From: Photobacterium alginatilyticum
Lineage (GTDB): Bacteria > Pseudomonadota > Gammaproteobacteria > Enterobacterales > Vibrionaceae
Length of the DNA stretch: 64,000 nt
Assembly (NCBI RefSeq): GCF_009910675.1
Contig: NZ_RSEJ01000015.1
Span: 80,776-144,775, forward strand
Reading direction: 5' to 3'
In this document: piece after piece, positions 42,726-52,411 of the stretch
Numbering within the stretch: the stretch's first letter is position 1
Layout of the letters: each line of letters begins with the position of its first letter
Position numbers and translations under genes: made by a program
Notes under the pieces: generated by a model
What the model was told of the DNA's origin: nothing
The model's input: the letters and a program-made list of their open reading frames with translations, nothing else
Database searches by the model: none

Positions 42726-43763
42726 ATGACAGATACGCAAAATACCAACTCACGTATTGTGTTAGCCTCACGACCAGTCGGTGCCCCGACTCCGGATAAC
42801 TTCCGTTTGGAAGACATTGAAATACCCGTCCCGGCGGACGGCGAAGTATTGCTTCGCAGTGTATACCTCTCGCTGGATCCCTATATGCGCGGGCGCATGA
42901 GCGATGCCAAATCCTACGCCGATCCTGTTGCCGTTGATGATGTCATGGTCGGCGCAACAGTGTGTCAGGTTGTCGAGTCAAACAACCCTGAGTTTGAAAT
43001 CGGTGAGTGGGTGCTTGCCTACACCGGTTGGCAGAGTTACGGCATCTCCGATGGCGAAGGCCTGCTTAAACTAGGAAAACAACCGACCGCCCCGTCCTAT
43101 GCATTAGGCATTATGGGCATGCCCGGTTTTACTGCCTACATGGGCTTGCTTGATATCGGCCAGCCAAAGCAAGGTGACACGCTGGTAGTCGCTGCGGCAA
43201 CCGGCCCGGTAGGTGCTACGGTTGGCCAGATCGGCAAAATTAAAGGTTGCCGGGTGATCGGAGTGGCCGGTGGCGAAGAGAAGTGCCGCTATGCCAAAGA
43301 GGTGTTGGGCTTCGACGAGTGTATCGATCACAAGGCGGCGGATTTCGAGCAGCAGCTTCAGGCTGTCTGCGACAAGGGTATCGATGTCTATTTTGAAAAT
43401 GTCGGCGGCAAGGTCTTCGACGCGGTGCTGCCATTGCTCAACACCGGAGCCCGCGTACCGGTCTGTGGCTTGATCTCCCAGTACAACGCAACTTCGCTGC
43501 CAGATGGTCCGGACCGTCTCTCGATGCTGATGGGCACACTGCTGATCAAGCGGATCAAGATGCAAGGATTCATCATTTTTGATGACTACGCACATCGCTA
43601 CAACGAGTTCGCTCAGGACATGAGCCAGTGGCTAGCCGAAGGAAAAATCCAGTACCGGGAGCATTTGGTGCAAGGGCTTGATAAAGCACCGGAAGCCTTT
43701 ATCGGCCTGCTGGAAGGCAAGAACTTCGGCAAACTGGTGATCCAGGTCAACCAGCCACTATAA
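42726..43763 (+). CDS. curA: NADPH-dependent curcumin/enone reductase
   Basis: A 345-residue zinc-free medium-chain reductase, same length as E. coli CurA and highly similar throughout. Matching stretches are YLSLDPYMRGRMSD near 48, LGIMGMPGFTAYMGLLDIGQ near 127, VVAAATGPVGATVGQIGK (dinucleotide-binding, near 156) and FENVGGKVFDAVLPLLN. It reduces activated C=C bonds of enones such as curcumin and probably lipid-derived aldehydes in the cytoplasm. It is the first gene of a unit with a GST 15 nt downstream, and a TetR operator lies 50 bp upstream. An electrophile-detoxification role is consistent with both neighbours. Confidence 0.93.
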   Translation: MTDTQNTNSRIVLASRPVGAPTPDNFRLEDIEIPVPADGEVLLRSVYLSLDPYMRGRMSDAKSYADPVAVDDVMVGATVCQVVESNNPEFEIGEWVLAYTGWQSYGISDGEGLLKLGKQPTAPSYALGIMGMPGFTAYMGLLDIGQPKQGDTLVVAAATGPVGATVGQIGKIKGCRVIGVAGGEEKCRYAKEVLGFDECIDHKAADFEQQLQAVCDKGIDVYFENVGGKVFDAVLPLLNTGARVPVCGLISQYNATSLPDGPDRLSMLMGTLLIKRIKMQGFIIFDDYAHRYNEFAQDMSQWLAEGKIQYREHLVQGLDKAPEAFIGLLEGKNFGKLVIQVNQPL

Positions 43764-43778
43764 GCAAGGAATAAATCT

Positions 43779-44393
43779 ATGATTAAGCTGCATCATCTCA
43801 ATAAATCACGTTCGAAACGTATTCTCTGGCTGTTGGAAGAGCTAGGGCTTGACTACAAAGTTGTGCCATATCAGCGCGATAGCGTGACATTTCTGGCACC
43901 GCCAGAGCTGAAGACCATCCACCCTCTGGGCAAATCGCCGGTCATTGAAGATGATGGTATGGTGATTGCCGAGTCCGGGGCGATCACTGAATACCTCATC
44001 GACAAGCATGCTGCCGGACAATTATCGCCAAAAAAGGGTACGAAGGAATATATCGAGTACTCGCAATGGATGCACTTTGCCGAGAGCTCTGCCATCCTCC
44101 CGTTGTTACTGAAACTGTTCATCGACAAAGATGGTTGCGAAACCAACTTCCTCGCCGGTTATGCCGATGCCGAGATCGCCAAGGTCATCAGCTATTTTGA
44201 CCAGTCACTCGAGGGAAAACGCTACCTGGTGGCCGACAAGCTCACCGGGGCAGACATTATGATGTCCTTTATTGTCGAGATATTAGCGAACAACAACACA
44301 CTGGGCAGCTTCCCCAACATTGCTGCTTACGCCAAGCAGCTCAGCACCCATGCCGCTTTTCGCAAAGCCGATGACATAGAGGCCAGTCACTAG
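43779..44393 (+). CDS. Glutathione S-transferase
   Basis: A 204-residue GST. The N-terminal thioredoxin-like domain (1-78) has the glutathione-binding NKSRSKRILWLLEELGLDY and the HPLGKSPVIEDDG and ESGAITEYL motifs, with cis-Pro near 53. The helical C-terminal domain (about 87-200) contains the ..KLTGADIMMSF N-capping motif. Ser11/Ser13 in NKSRSKR probably replaces the usual catalytic Tyr/Ser. It is 15 nt after curA and followed by a strong terminator, so it conjugates or handles the same electrophiles under the TetR-family repressor. Confidence 0.92.
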   Translation: MIKLHHLNKSRSKRILWLLEELGLDYKVVPYQRDSVTFLAPPELKTIHPLGKSPVIEDDGMVIAESGAITEYLIDKHAAGQLSPKKGTKEYIEYSQWMHFAESSAILPLLLKLFIDKDGCETNFLAGYADAEIAKVISYFDQSLEGKRYLVADKLTGADIMMSFIVEILANNNTLGSFPNIAAYAKQLSTHAAFRKADDIEASH

Positions 44394-44412
44394 CACTGCC
44401 TTCAGACAACAG

Positions 44413-44450
44413 AGCGGCCCCGAGTAATCTCGGGGCCGCTTATTTATTTG
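44413..44450 (+). terminator. Terminator after curA-gst
   Basis: AGCGGCCCCGAG and CTCGGGGCCGCT form a 12-bp stem with a 4-nt loop, followed by TATTTATTT. Confidence 0.9.
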
Positions 44451-44653
44451 AGCTAGTTTAACGTTCCTTGCAAATCCCCTGCGCCTATCACTCCACAATC
44501 CTGTCTCACTCGCAAATCCTCCTTTTTAAGGCATAAGCCAAAACGTAAATATTCTTATGTCTGCATATTCTTTCTTCAGCTTATAGCCCAGCATTCTATA
44601 AACAAATCAATCACTAACCTTTTGTTAATATTCTAATTTATCAGGAGACAAAC

Positions 44654-45775
44654 ATGATAAAGGAACTTAAGCTCACCCTTGCTCTGTTGTTTGTTTTATT
44701 CAGTGCTTTATTCAGTACTTCTTACAGTAACTATGCCCTTGCGGCAAAAACAGAACTACCGGCCCTGAACGCCCTCCCCGACGCGACCTCTATCTCCGGA
44801 CTGTCTTCCGGTGCCTTCATGGCAGCCCAGTTTCACGTCGCCTATTCCGAAAAACTGGTCGGGGCCGGAATAGTTGCCGGGGGGCCGTGGAACTGTGCCG
44901 GCAACAATCCGTTTAGCAACCCGTTCATTACCCCGATACTGACCGCCACCACGACCTGTATGAATCCCTGTAAAGGCAGTATTGTCGGATGTCCGTCCAT
45001 GATGTATCCGAGCAGTGGTTTTCTGGTCGATCTCGCCAAGCAAACCGCCCGTATCGGCAAAATTGATCCTGTCGACAACCTGAAAGATGATAAAGTCTAT
45101 ATATTCTCGGGCGCCAGTGACGAAACTGTCGTCACCGGCGTAGTCGATACCACGGCGGAGTTTTACCAGAAACTCGGTGTCGGCGATGACCAGATCCTCT
45201 ACAACAACCGCGTGGATGCAGGCCATGCCTTTATCACCACAGATCAAAACGATACCCCGTGTAGTAAAACGAAATCACCATATATCAACGATTGCGACAT
45301 TCCACAGGCCCAGCGTATTCTCAAGCATATCTATGGCACTCAGAAGCCTGCGGCCAAAACACTCACAGGTGAGCTGATTGAATTTGATCAGAGTGCCTTC
45401 TTTGACGACCCGCTGACAAGCATGAACGAAACCGCCTTTGTCTATGTGCCGGAAAACTGCCAGAGCGAGCAATGCAAGGTCCACGTTGCCGTGCATGGTT
45501 GTGAGCAAGGAGTCTCAGTGATCGGAACCACCTATGTAAAAGAAACCGGGTATCTGGAAGCGGCCGATACCAACAGTACGATTGTGCTCTTCCCCCAGGT
45601 TAAAAAATCATCGCTAAACCCCATGAATCCGAAAGGGTGCTGGGACTTCTGGGGCTACAGTACCAATAACTTGCCACCGTATAACTATTACAGCAAAGAA
45701 GCGCCACAGATGGTTGCCATCAATAAAATGATTGCCCGCCTGATCAGCCAGCCGGTGAAGCTGACTCAGAACTAA
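44654..45775 (+). CDS. Secreted PHB depolymerase family esterase
   Basis: A 373-residue secreted serine esterase. The signal peptide (about 1-31, ending ALA-AK) precedes an alpha/beta-hydrolase domain with lipase box GLSSG (Gly49-Ser51-Gly53). The likely triad partners are in SGASDETVV (Asp) and RVDAGHAF (His). Many paired cysteines (TTCMNPCKGSIVGC, TPC..NDCD, ENC..EQC, HGCEQG) suggest disulfides and an extracellular site. It resembles short-type extracellular poly(3-hydroxybutyrate) depolymerases. No substrate-binding domain or Ser/Thr linker is visible, so oligomer or other ester hydrolysis is possible. It is monocistronic. CAGGAG lies about 6 nt before the start. Confidence 0.85.
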   Translation: MIKELKLTLALLFVLFSALFSTSYSNYALAAKTELPALNALPDATSISGLSSGAFMAAQFHVAYSEKLVGAGIVAGGPWNCAGNNPFSNPFITPILTATTTCMNPCKGSIVGCPSMMYPSSGFLVDLAKQTARIGKIDPVDNLKDDKVYIFSGASDETVVTGVVDTTAEFYQKLGVGDDQILYNNRVDAGHAFITTDQNDTPCSKTKSPYINDCDIPQAQRILKHIYGTQKPAAKTLTGELIEFDQSAFFDDPLTSMNETAFVYVPENCQSEQCKVHVAVHGCEQGVSVIGTTYVKETGYLEAADTNSTIVLFPQVKKSSLNPMNPKGCWDFWGYSTNNLPPYNYYSKEAPQMVAINKMIARLISQPVKLTQN

Positions 45776-46003
45776 CCTTCCTTATATTGAAACGTGGAAC
45801 ACTAAAAAAGCAGTATCGGGCAATCGCTCGGCACTGCTTTTATTCCAGGTCTTCTGACATCTCCCACCCGCCACAACCTGATATGAACAGCCGCTCGAGA
45901 AACGGATTGAAACCCGGTTGCAACCTCCAACCAACGACACAAGCGATTGAATCAATTGATATATTGTCGGGTTCAGTAGGCTATTCTCTATCAGGAAAAT
46001 ATA

Positions 46004-47581
46004 ATGAAGCATATTGTTAAACCCCTCATCCTCGCCGCCGCGGCATCGACCTTCTCCATGTCTGCTCTGTCGGCAGAAATCAAAAACGTTATCTTTATGA
46101 TTGGAGACGGTATGGGGCCGCAGCAGGTCGGACTGTTGGAAACCTATGCCAACAATGCTCCCAACTCCATCTATCAGGGCAATAGCACTGCCCTGTATCA
46201 GCTTGCTCTGGAAGGTGTGGTCGGCTCCTCATTAACCCACCCGGATGAGGCCATTGTGGTCGATTCAGCATGCTCGGCCACAATGCTGGCCACCGGCCTA
46301 GCTACTGCCTCGGAAGTAATTGGTATCAACGCCAACGGCGACCATGTCGAAACCGTACTACAGAAAGCCAAACGGCTTGGAAAAGCAACCGGACTAGTGT
46401 CGGATACCCGCCTGACACACGCCACCCCGGCCTCTTTTGCCGCGCACCAACCACACCGCTCGCTCGAGAACGATATTGCTGCCGATATGCTGGAAACCGG
46501 CGCCGATGTGATGCTCTCCGGTGGCCTGCGCCACTGGCTTCCGAAATCAACCAATGACAAAGGGGCGGTTTACAAAGAGCTGGCTACCATTACCCGGGGA
46601 GACGTCAAGCTCAAGTCCAAACGCAAAGATGAGCGTAACCTGTTAACGGAAGCGCAAAGCGACGGCTATAGCCTGGTCTTTAACAGGAAGATGCTTGAAA
46701 ACTCAGAAGGAGATAAGTTACTGGGGCTTTTTGCCAACTCGGGCATGAATGACGGCATAGCCCATAGCAACTCAAAAAACGATCCCGCCCGTACGCAGCC
46801 GACGCTCAAGGAGATGACAGAAAAAGCCCTGGCAGTGCTGTCGAAAGACGAGGACGGTTTCTTTCTTATGGTCGAAGGCGGCCAGATTGACTGGGCAGGG
46901 CACAGAAACGATGCCGGACGCATGCTACACGAAATGATCAAATTCGACGAAGCCATCGATTCGGTCTATCAATGGGCCAAGGACCGGGATGATACCCTGA
47001 TCATCGTCACAGCCGATCACGAGACAGGCTCCTTTGGGTTCAGTTATTCGTCAAAAGACATTCCTGCGTCTGAACAACGAAGTGGAAAAGCTTTCCGGAA
47101 GCTCGACTACGCCCCGAACTATAATTTTGGCTCGTTTGATATTCTCGACAAACTGTACAACCAGAAGCAAAGCTATTCCGCGATGATCAAGGCGTTTGAT
47201 GCGCTGGAAGACAGCCAGAAAACACCTGAAAAGCTCGCTGAGATCGTCAATGCCAACAGTGACTTCCCTATCACTGCCGCCCAGGCATCCAACGTCTTGC
47301 AGAAAAAGCCGAACCCGTATTACCGCAAAGGCCACAAGCACCTAGCTGCCAAGCAGGTTCCTAAGATCAACGACTTTGATGCTTTCTTCCCATACAACTA
47401 CCGCGAAAACCTGCTCGCCCGCGAGCAGGCAACAGCACAGCACACCGTATGGGGCACAGGTACTCACACCCATACTCCGGTGAATGTGTTTGCCTGGGGA
47501 CCACTGGAAGAGATTGTTCCGGTATCAAAAATCATGCACCACTCTGAGCTGGGCGAATACGTGATGAGCAAGGTGAAATAG
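46004..47581 (+). CDS. phoA: Alkaline phosphatase (Vibrio type), first paralogue
   Basis: A 525-residue periplasmic or secreted alkaline phosphatase that frees phosphate from phosphomonoesters. The signal peptide MKHIVKPLILAAAASTFSMS ends after ALSA (residue 24). Metal and catalytic motifs are Asp35 (MIGDGMG), nucleophile Ser88 (VVDSACSATM), EGGQIDWAGH, TADHETGSFGF and THTHTPVNVFAWGP. The long insert near the C-terminal half matches cold-active Vibrio phosphatases. A paralogue of the same length lies at 52663-54240. The two share roughly three quarters of residues by eye. No clear Pho box was seen upstream. Confidence 0.93.
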   Translation: MKHIVKPLILAAAASTFSMSALSAEIKNVIFMIGDGMGPQQVGLLETYANNAPNSIYQGNSTALYQLALEGVVGSSLTHPDEAIVVDSACSATMLATGLATASEVIGINANGDHVETVLQKAKRLGKATGLVSDTRLTHATPASFAAHQPHRSLENDIAADMLETGADVMLSGGLRHWLPKSTNDKGAVYKELATITRGDVKLKSKRKDERNLLTEAQSDGYSLVFNRKMLENSEGDKLLGLFANSGMNDGIAHSNSKNDPARTQPTLKEMTEKALAVLSKDEDGFFLMVEGGQIDWAGHRNDAGRMLHEMIKFDEAIDSVYQWAKDRDDTLIIVTADHETGSFGFSYSSKDIPASEQRSGKAFRKLDYAPNYNFGSFDILDKLYNQKQSYSAMIKAFDALEDSQKTPEKLAEIVNANSDFPITAAQASNVLQKKPNPYYRKGHKHLAAKQVPKINDFDAFFPYNYRENLLAREQATAQHTVWGTGTHTHTPVNVFAWGPLEEIVPVSKIMHHSELGEYVMSKVK

Positions 47582-47592
47582 GCAGCAGACAT

Positions 47593-47647
47593 CACTGGCT
47601 ATTAGCCAGTGCCAATAAAAATGGCTCTGAGCCAATACTCAGAGCCA
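47593..47647. terminator. Double hairpin between phoA and pdxY
   Basis: CACTGGCT/AGCCAGTG (47593-47611) followed by AATAAAAA, and TGGCTCTGAG/CTCAGAGCCA (47622-47647). They lie between convergent genes. The second hairpin has a T-rich flank on the minus strand (TTTTTATTGG), serving pdxY. Confidence 0.8.
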
Positions 47648-47689
47648 CTCTAGTTCCGGAAGATCTTTCGCTTATTGCCAGCGCCGGTG

Positions 47690-48565
47690 TTAAGCCGACG
47701 TCAGCTGCACATCAAGCGTTTCAACTGGGAATGTTTCGCTTGGCTCGACAAGCTCATCCTGCGCCAGAACGGTTTGCAGCTCCCATTCATTTTGTTGCTG
47801 CGTGCATTTAAGCACCCCGTAACAGGCATCATGGCAATGCTGGAAGGCTTCCCTTGGCGAGTTGCCTTTCAGCAAGCCTGCGGTAAAGACGGCAGATATC
47901 AGATCACCGACACCGACCGGCTGCAGCTCGAACGGTAGATGAGGACGCTGGGCAAGAAAACAGCCTTCGCGGGTGGCCAGCATCATGCTGAACTTATCAT
48001 CTGAAATGCAATACAGGTGCTTAACAAGCACAGCCTTGGGCCCTTTCTCCAAAGCGATATGGCAGGCCGTCACAGCATCAGAAAGAGTATTGATTTCCAT
48101 TTGCGCAAACTGGCTGAGCTCGAACTGATTTGGCACGATAACATCAGCAATTGGCATTAAGTTATTGACCAAATGTTCCGTAATACCGGGTGCTACAATA
48201 CACCCTTTATCCGGCGCGCCCATTACAGGGTCGCAAACATAAATCGCAGACGGGTTATGAGCCTTCACTTTTTCGACGGTTCTAACTACCGCCTCGCACT
48301 GCTCTGCACTGCCTTGATAACCGGTAAGAATAGCCTCACAACGCGATAATGCATCAATATTATTAAGGCCTTGGACCAGCTCATCGATATCTGACGCCGA
48401 AAAGGCTCGTCCAGTCCAACCTTGTTTATATTGGGTATGGTTGGAAAACTGAACTGTATGAATTGGCCATACTTCAAATCCCATTCTTTGCATCGGAAAA
48501 ACAGCAGAACTATTACCTGCGTGCCCGTATGTCACATGAGATTGAATAGATAAAATGCCGCGCAT
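47690..48565 (-). CDS. pdxY: Pyridoxal kinase
   Basis: A 291-residue ribokinase-fold enzyme phosphorylating pyridoxal to PLP in the cytoplasm. The start is the ATG at 48563-48565 (AAGGAAAA upstream), giving [20 protein letters not shown], the conserved PdxY N-terminus. Further motifs are [37 protein letters not shown] and the catalytic [12 protein letters not shown] (Asp). E. coli PdxY is 287 residues. It lies on the minus strand downstream of tnaB and tnaA. Tryptophanase needs PLP, so the placement may ensure cofactor supply. Confidence 0.95.
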   Translation of the reverse strand: MRGILSIQSHVTYGHAGNSSAVFPMQRMGFEVWPIHTVQFSNHTQYKQGWTGRAFSASDIDELVQGLNNIDALSRCEAILTGYQGSAEQCEAVVRTVEKVKAHNPSAIYVCDPVMGAPDKGCIVAPGITEHLVNNLMPIADVIVPNQFELSQFAQMEINTLSDAVTACHIALEKGPKAVLVKHLYCISDDKFSMMLATREGCFLAQRPHLPFELQPVGVGDLISAVFTAGLLKGNSPREAFQHCHDACYGVLKCTQQQNEWELQTVLAQDELVEPSETFPVETLDVQLTSA

Positions 48566-49030
48566 AATGTTTTCCTTTCTATATACCGAAGTGTCTCGAG
48601 AAACTCGTCCCGGCGAGCATGGAGATAGCTCAGGTATTACTAATCTAGAACCAGGCCAAACTGTGTTTTTCAAGAAGAGCTAATATTCAATAACACAATT
48701 TAGCAGTATTATTAATTTTATTAATGATGGTTAATGCTAATCGCCATTAATTTCCAACTCGCCATTTATTTCGATATCAATTTTTGAATAGAGCGGCTGT
48801 CGGACTTGAATTTATCATACATTTAAACATCATGATAGCGGCCAGAAAAGAGAAAGGAGGATATTTGATTTTATAAACTATAGACGAATTATATTCAAGC
48901 AACCTCATGATACTCGTTACAGCGATAATGACTGATCACTCCTGTAAAGATTGGCTATCTTTCTCAGCACAATAATTGTTCAAGTAAGATAACCAATCCA
49001 AGATTGAATATAACGACTAATTCATCTTAC
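48566..49030. other. Intergenic region between tnaB and pdxY with a terminator-like hairpin
   Basis: About 465 AT-rich bases without a gene. On the minus strand GATTGGTTATCTT and AAGATAGCCAATC (48949-48998) form a 13-bp stem with one mismatch, followed by TTTAC, a likely tnaB terminator. The rest presumably contains the pdxY promoter. Confidence 0.55.
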
Positions 49031-50284
49031 TTAACCAGTAAAGGCAGGAAGAATACCCAGCATCGCCATAAAGTGGAATACTGCGGTTAATACCCCGAAG
49101 CCTATCACCAAGGCAATCATTATCTGGCCACCCGGAGCCCGAAACCCTTCGCGACCATTTGCCAATGCTCTCGACTTTCTGACTAGAAGAGCCGGAATTA
49201 TACAGGTCCACACTGTAGCGGCAGCGCCGGCATAACCAATCGCGATAACAAAACCAAACGGGAACAGCAGTGACATAACCAAAGGCGGCAGGAAGGTCAC
49301 CGCCCAGGTTTTGGCACGACCTTGTCTGGTGTCTTCGAACTTGAACAAATCAGCCAGGTAATCAAAAACCCCGAGCCCAACACCGATAAAAGAGGACAGA
49401 ATGGCCGCCATCGAGAACGCATTGATCGCATTCGCTACTTTTTCGGACTCAATCACAGAGCCCAGCGCGGTCAGTAAAGCATCCACATTACCACCCAGCT
49501 CAATCACCGGGCCAAACTGATTTCTTGGCAGGTTGCCAAAAATACTGAATAGCCACAGAAAGTACAGCCCAAGTGCAATCGTGGTGCCGCCCAGAATCGC
49601 TTTTTTGGCTTTGCTCTCATCCCCATAATAGGCACGCATTGACGAAACCGAGTGGTGATAACCAAACGACGTCAGCGCAACGGGAAGCATCGCCATTGCG
49701 TAAGGCGCATAGTTTGCTTTTTCATTGATGGAATCAAACAGTATAGACATGTCAACTTTGACGGCCAGCCCTGACACACCAAACGCGAAGCTTAAGACCA
49801 TGAAGATAATGAGTAAAACAGAGATGCGGTCTACAGCACGCGTTGAATGCCATACAAACGCCGAAAATATCAACACAAACAATACTGAGCTGATTTTACT
49901 GTCAATGCCCAGCACATCCTGAAGGATAAGACCGGAAGAGGTGATATAGGCATAGAGCAATATTCCCCCGACAAAATACACCATCAGGTTATTGAACATG
50001 TTAGCTTTATCGCCAAGCATGTCTTTCGTTACCGTATTGAACGACACTTTTAAGTCGTAATGTTTAAAGGCCTCCAGTAGCATCCATCCCGACACCGTCA
50101 TGACGACCATAGTCAATGTGATCGCCAGCACCGACCAGATTGTCCATGCCCCCGCACCGGCACTGGGCAAACCGAGCATTCCAGCCCCGACGCAAACACT
50201 GGCGATAATGCATGCCCCGCCAATTAACGACGGATGCTTTTCCTTCACTGTATCATTTACCACTAACGACGGACTTTTATCCAT
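49031..50284 (-). CDS. tnaB: Tryptophan permease (TnaB/Mtr family)
   Basis: A 417-residue inner-membrane transporter of the aromatic amino acid HAAAP family with 11 predicted helices. The N-terminal IGGACIIASVCVGAGMLGLP signature, SFGYHHSVSSMRAYYGD near 215 and the FRAPGG segment near 389 match TnaB/Mtr. It imports tryptophan for cleavage by the tryptophanase encoded directly upstream. A hairpin separates the two genes, so tnaB may receive only part of the tnaA transcription. Confidence 0.92.
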   Translation of the reverse strand: MDKSPSLVVNDTVKEKHPSLIGGACIIASVCVGAGMLGLPSAGAGAWTIWSVLAITLTMVVMTVSGWMLLEAFKHYDLKVSFNTVTKDMLGDKANMFNNLMVYFVGGILLYAYITSSGLILQDVLGIDSKISSVLFVLIFSAFVWHSTRAVDRISVLLIIFMVLSFAFGVSGLAVKVDMSILFDSINEKANYAPYAMAMLPVALTSFGYHHSVSSMRAYYGDESKAKKAILGGTTIALGLYFLWLFSIFGNLPRNQFGPVIELGGNVDALLTALGSVIESEKVANAINAFSMAAILSSFIGVGLGVFDYLADLFKFEDTRQGRAKTWAVTFLPPLVMSLLFPFGFVIAIGYAGAAATVWTCIIPALLVRKSRALANGREGFRAPGGQIMIALVIGFGVLTAVFHFMAMLGILPAFTG

Positions 50285-50357
50285 AATGCAGTCACTCTTC
50301 TAATTTCACGTTATTGGAACCATGAACCTAAACTGTTTTTTTGAGTATGTGTTTAGG

Positions 50358-50386
50358 AAAAGAGCGCCCATCGGGGCGCTCTTTTA
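50358..50386 (-). terminator. Hairpin between tnaA and tnaB
   Basis: On the minus strand AAGAGCGCCCC and GGGCGCTCTT form a strong stem with a 3-4 nt loop, followed by TTCC. It sits directly after the tnaA stop and could attenuate tnaB. Confidence 0.8.
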
Positions 50387-50392
50387 AGGTTG

Positions 50393-51862
50393 TTATGCTT
50401 CTTCCAGTACCTTGACTTCCGGCGTCTTCGTTGCCGGCTTCACAGGCTCAACTTCCTTAAGCCGAGCCGTAAAGTGGCGAAGTACCGGAGGCTCGTAGGT
50501 AAACTCCAGTCCTTTCACGTTCGCCGCATTCTTCTTCACCTCTTCAAAGGCCTCGATAATGAAATCCATGTGCGTCTGGGTGTAAGTCGCACGAGGGATC
50601 GTCAAACGAAGCAACTCGGCCGGACACGGATGTTGCTTACCCGTCGCAGGATCACGGCCAAGCAGCAATGAACCGATTTCAACCGCTCGGATCCCTGCCA
50701 CTTTATAAAGCTCACAAGCCAGCGCATGTGCCGGGAACTGCTCGGCAGGAATATGCGGCAACAGCTTGCCCGCATCAACAAATGCAGCGTGACCACCAGC
50801 TTGCTGGCAGACAATACCCAGCCCCTCCAGACCGTCGACAAGATACTGAACCTGACCGATACGGTAGGCCAGCCACTCCTGACGCATACCGTCATACAGG
50901 CCGACAGCAAGGCGTTCCATTGCACCACCTTCCAGGCCACCGTAGGTAGGGAAACCTTCCTGCACCACACACAACGTCCGGCACTCGGTGTACACGTCCA
51001 TCATGGATTCATCTTTGAAGCAAAGCAGGCCGCCCATCTGGACCATGGCGTCTTTCTTGGCCGACATCGCAAGGCCATCGGCGTACTTATAGCTCTCGCG
51101 GGTGATCTCTTCGATCGTCCAGTCCTGATAGCCTTCTTCACGCTGCTGAATAAAGTAGGCATTCTCCGCATAACGTGCAGAATCCATGATCACCGGAATA
51201 TCATACTTACGGGCAATGTCATACACGGCTTTTAGGTTCGCGATAGAAACCGGCTGGCCACCTGCGGAGTTACAGGTGATGGTGCTGACGATATAAGGCA
51301 CGTTGGCCGGCCCCGCTTCGAGGATCGCCTCTTCTAGCTTGACCAGATCAAAGTTCCCCTTGAAATCTGCGTTGACCGCGGTATCAAAGGCTTCTTCGGT
51401 GTAGACATTTTTCGCCACACAGCAGTTCACCTGGGTGTGGCCCTGAGTGGTATCAAAGAAGTAGTTTGACAGGGCAACCATCTTGCTGCGATCAAGCCCT
51501 TTCTCGACCTCGCGTTTTTTGATCAGAACCGGAATGTAGATCTGCTCGGCACCACGGCCCTGGTGGGTTGGGATTGTTAGCTCATAGCCAAAGATATCTT
51601 TCACCGCATCTGCCAGTGCATGGTAGCTGCGACTACCGCTGTAAGCTTCGTCACCACGCAACATAGCCGCCTGCATATCTTGGGTGATGGCACCGGTTCC
51701 GCTGTCGGTCAACAGGTCGATAAACACATCTTCACTATCTAGCAAGAACGGGTTCATACCTGCCTTTAATACGGCCTCTTCACGGTAGGCACGGGTTGTA
51801 CGTTTGACAGGCTCAATAACACGAATGCGGAATGGTTCAGGTAGGTGTTTAAAGTTTTCCAT
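50393..51862 (-). CDS. tnaA: Tryptophanase
   Basis: A 489-residue PLP enzyme splitting L-tryptophan into indole, pyruvate and ammonia. The ATG at 51860-51862 (AAGG upstream) gives [20 protein letters not shown], identical to the start of E. coli TnaA. Conservation is very high throughout: [21 protein letters not shown], the PLP lysine in AMSAKKDAM (about 270), and [19 protein letters not shown]. The C-terminus carries about 18 extra residues ([18 protein letters not shown]) absent from the E. coli protein. The leader region upstream holds two TnaC-like peptides. Indole produced here is also a signal in vibrios. Confidence 0.97.
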   Translation of the reverse strand: MENFKHLPEPFRIRVIEPVKRTTRAYREEAVLKAGMNPFLLDSEDVFIDLLTDSGTGAITQDMQAAMLRGDEAYSGSRSYHALADAVKDIFGYELTIPTHQGRGAEQIYIPVLIKKREVEKGLDRSKMVALSNYFFDTTQGHTQVNCCVAKNVYTEEAFDTAVNADFKGNFDLVKLEEAILEAGPANVPYIVSTITCNSAGGQPVSIANLKAVYDIARKYDIPVIMDSARYAENAYFIQQREEGYQDWTIEEITRESYKYADGLAMSAKKDAMVQMGGLLCFKDESMMDVYTECRTLCVVQEGFPTYGGLEGGAMERLAVGLYDGMRQEWLAYRIGQVQYLVDGLEGLGIVCQQAGGHAAFVDAGKLLPHIPAEQFPAHALACELYKVAGIRAVEIGSLLLGRDPATGKQHPCPAELLRLTIPRATYTQTHMDFIIEAFEEVKKNAANVKGLEFTYEPPVLRHFTARLKEVEPVKPATKTPEVKVLEEA

Positions 51863-52019
51863 AATAATGCCTTTAATCATGTCGGGTGCTTAACCGCACC
51901 TTTTAGGTATGGGGTATAAATATAGCCAGATGCTTTGAAACTCATCTAACGAGCTAACTTCAAGACGAACGAAGACACGCTAAATAAATAACGAACATCA
52001 AAATAATGATTTAGTTTGA

Positions 52020-52048
52020 AATAATAGAAACGGCAGCGTTCTATTATT
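52020..52048 (-). promoter_or_regulatory. Hairpin just downstream of the proximal TnaC-like leader
   Basis: AATAATAGAA and TTCTATTATT pair perfectly around a 9-nt loop, 15 nt past the proximal leader stop on the minus strand. It lies in the roughly 200-nt stretch before tnaA, where E. coli has the Rho-entry and pause sites. A pausing role is inferred. Confidence 0.45.
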
Positions 52049-52062
52049 TACAATATAGATAT

Positions 52063-52161
52063 CTACAGTATCGGAAAGAAATCAGACAGCTTATCGTCTT
52101 CAACATACCATGGCGTCAGCAATGGCAGTGATGATACTTTCAATTTAGGGCACACATTCAT
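52063..52161 (-). CDS. tnaC: TnaC-like leader peptide, tnaA-proximal copy
   Basis: A 32-residue frame from the ATG at 52159-52161 to a TAG at 52063-52065, with GAGAG upstream. Its end reads TPWYVEDDKLSDFFPIL. Trp18, Asp22 and Pro30 have exactly the W-x3-D-x7-P spacing of E. coli TnaC (W12, D16, P24), the residues needed for tryptophan-dependent ribosome arrest. The stop lies 200 nt before the tnaA ATG, similar to E. coli. Arrest would block Rho access and allow transcription into tnaA. Two residues follow the critical proline. Confidence 0.82.
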   Translation of the reverse strand: MNVCPKLKVSSLPLLTPWYVEDDKLSDFFPIL

Positions 52162-52312
52162 ATTATGCTCTCACATGAAAATACAATTTAATTATCAGAC
52201 AAATAAATCAAGTGCATTAACACTATTAATTAAAATCACCCTTATTCACGATAAAGTGACATGGGTACAAAATATTAAGTGCTAATATTCGGCGTAATCA
52301 CGCCAGAAGGAC

Positions 52313-52411
52313 TTACTCAGAAGAAAGACGGAAAGAAAGCTTATGGTCTACGTTATACCAGGCCGATAATATCGGCTGTGAGGGAGATTGCAATTTGAGG
52401 TACACGTCCAT
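52313..52411 (-). CDS. TnaC-like leader peptide, distal copy
   Basis: A second 32-residue frame from the ATG at 52409-52411 to a TAA at 52313-52315, with a better ribosome site (AGGAACATAAG before ATG). Its end reads AWYNVDHKLSFRLSSE. Trp18 and Asp22 are kept and WYNVDHK resembles the WFNIDNK of E. coli TnaC. The arrest proline at +12 from Trp is replaced by Ser30. It shares N-terminal pattern and length with the proximal copy, showing duplication. Whether it still arrests is doubtful. Confidence 0.68.
   Translation of the reverse strand: MDVYLKLQSPSQPILSAWYNVDHKLSFRLSSE

Noticed and set aside
48890..49015. Second copy of the MITE-like repeat between tnaB and pdxY
   Set aside because: It shares only CAAGCAACCTCA with the element at 9224 and the end symmetry is about 9 bp. 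The internal hairpins are different, so I treat it as a tnaB terminator region.
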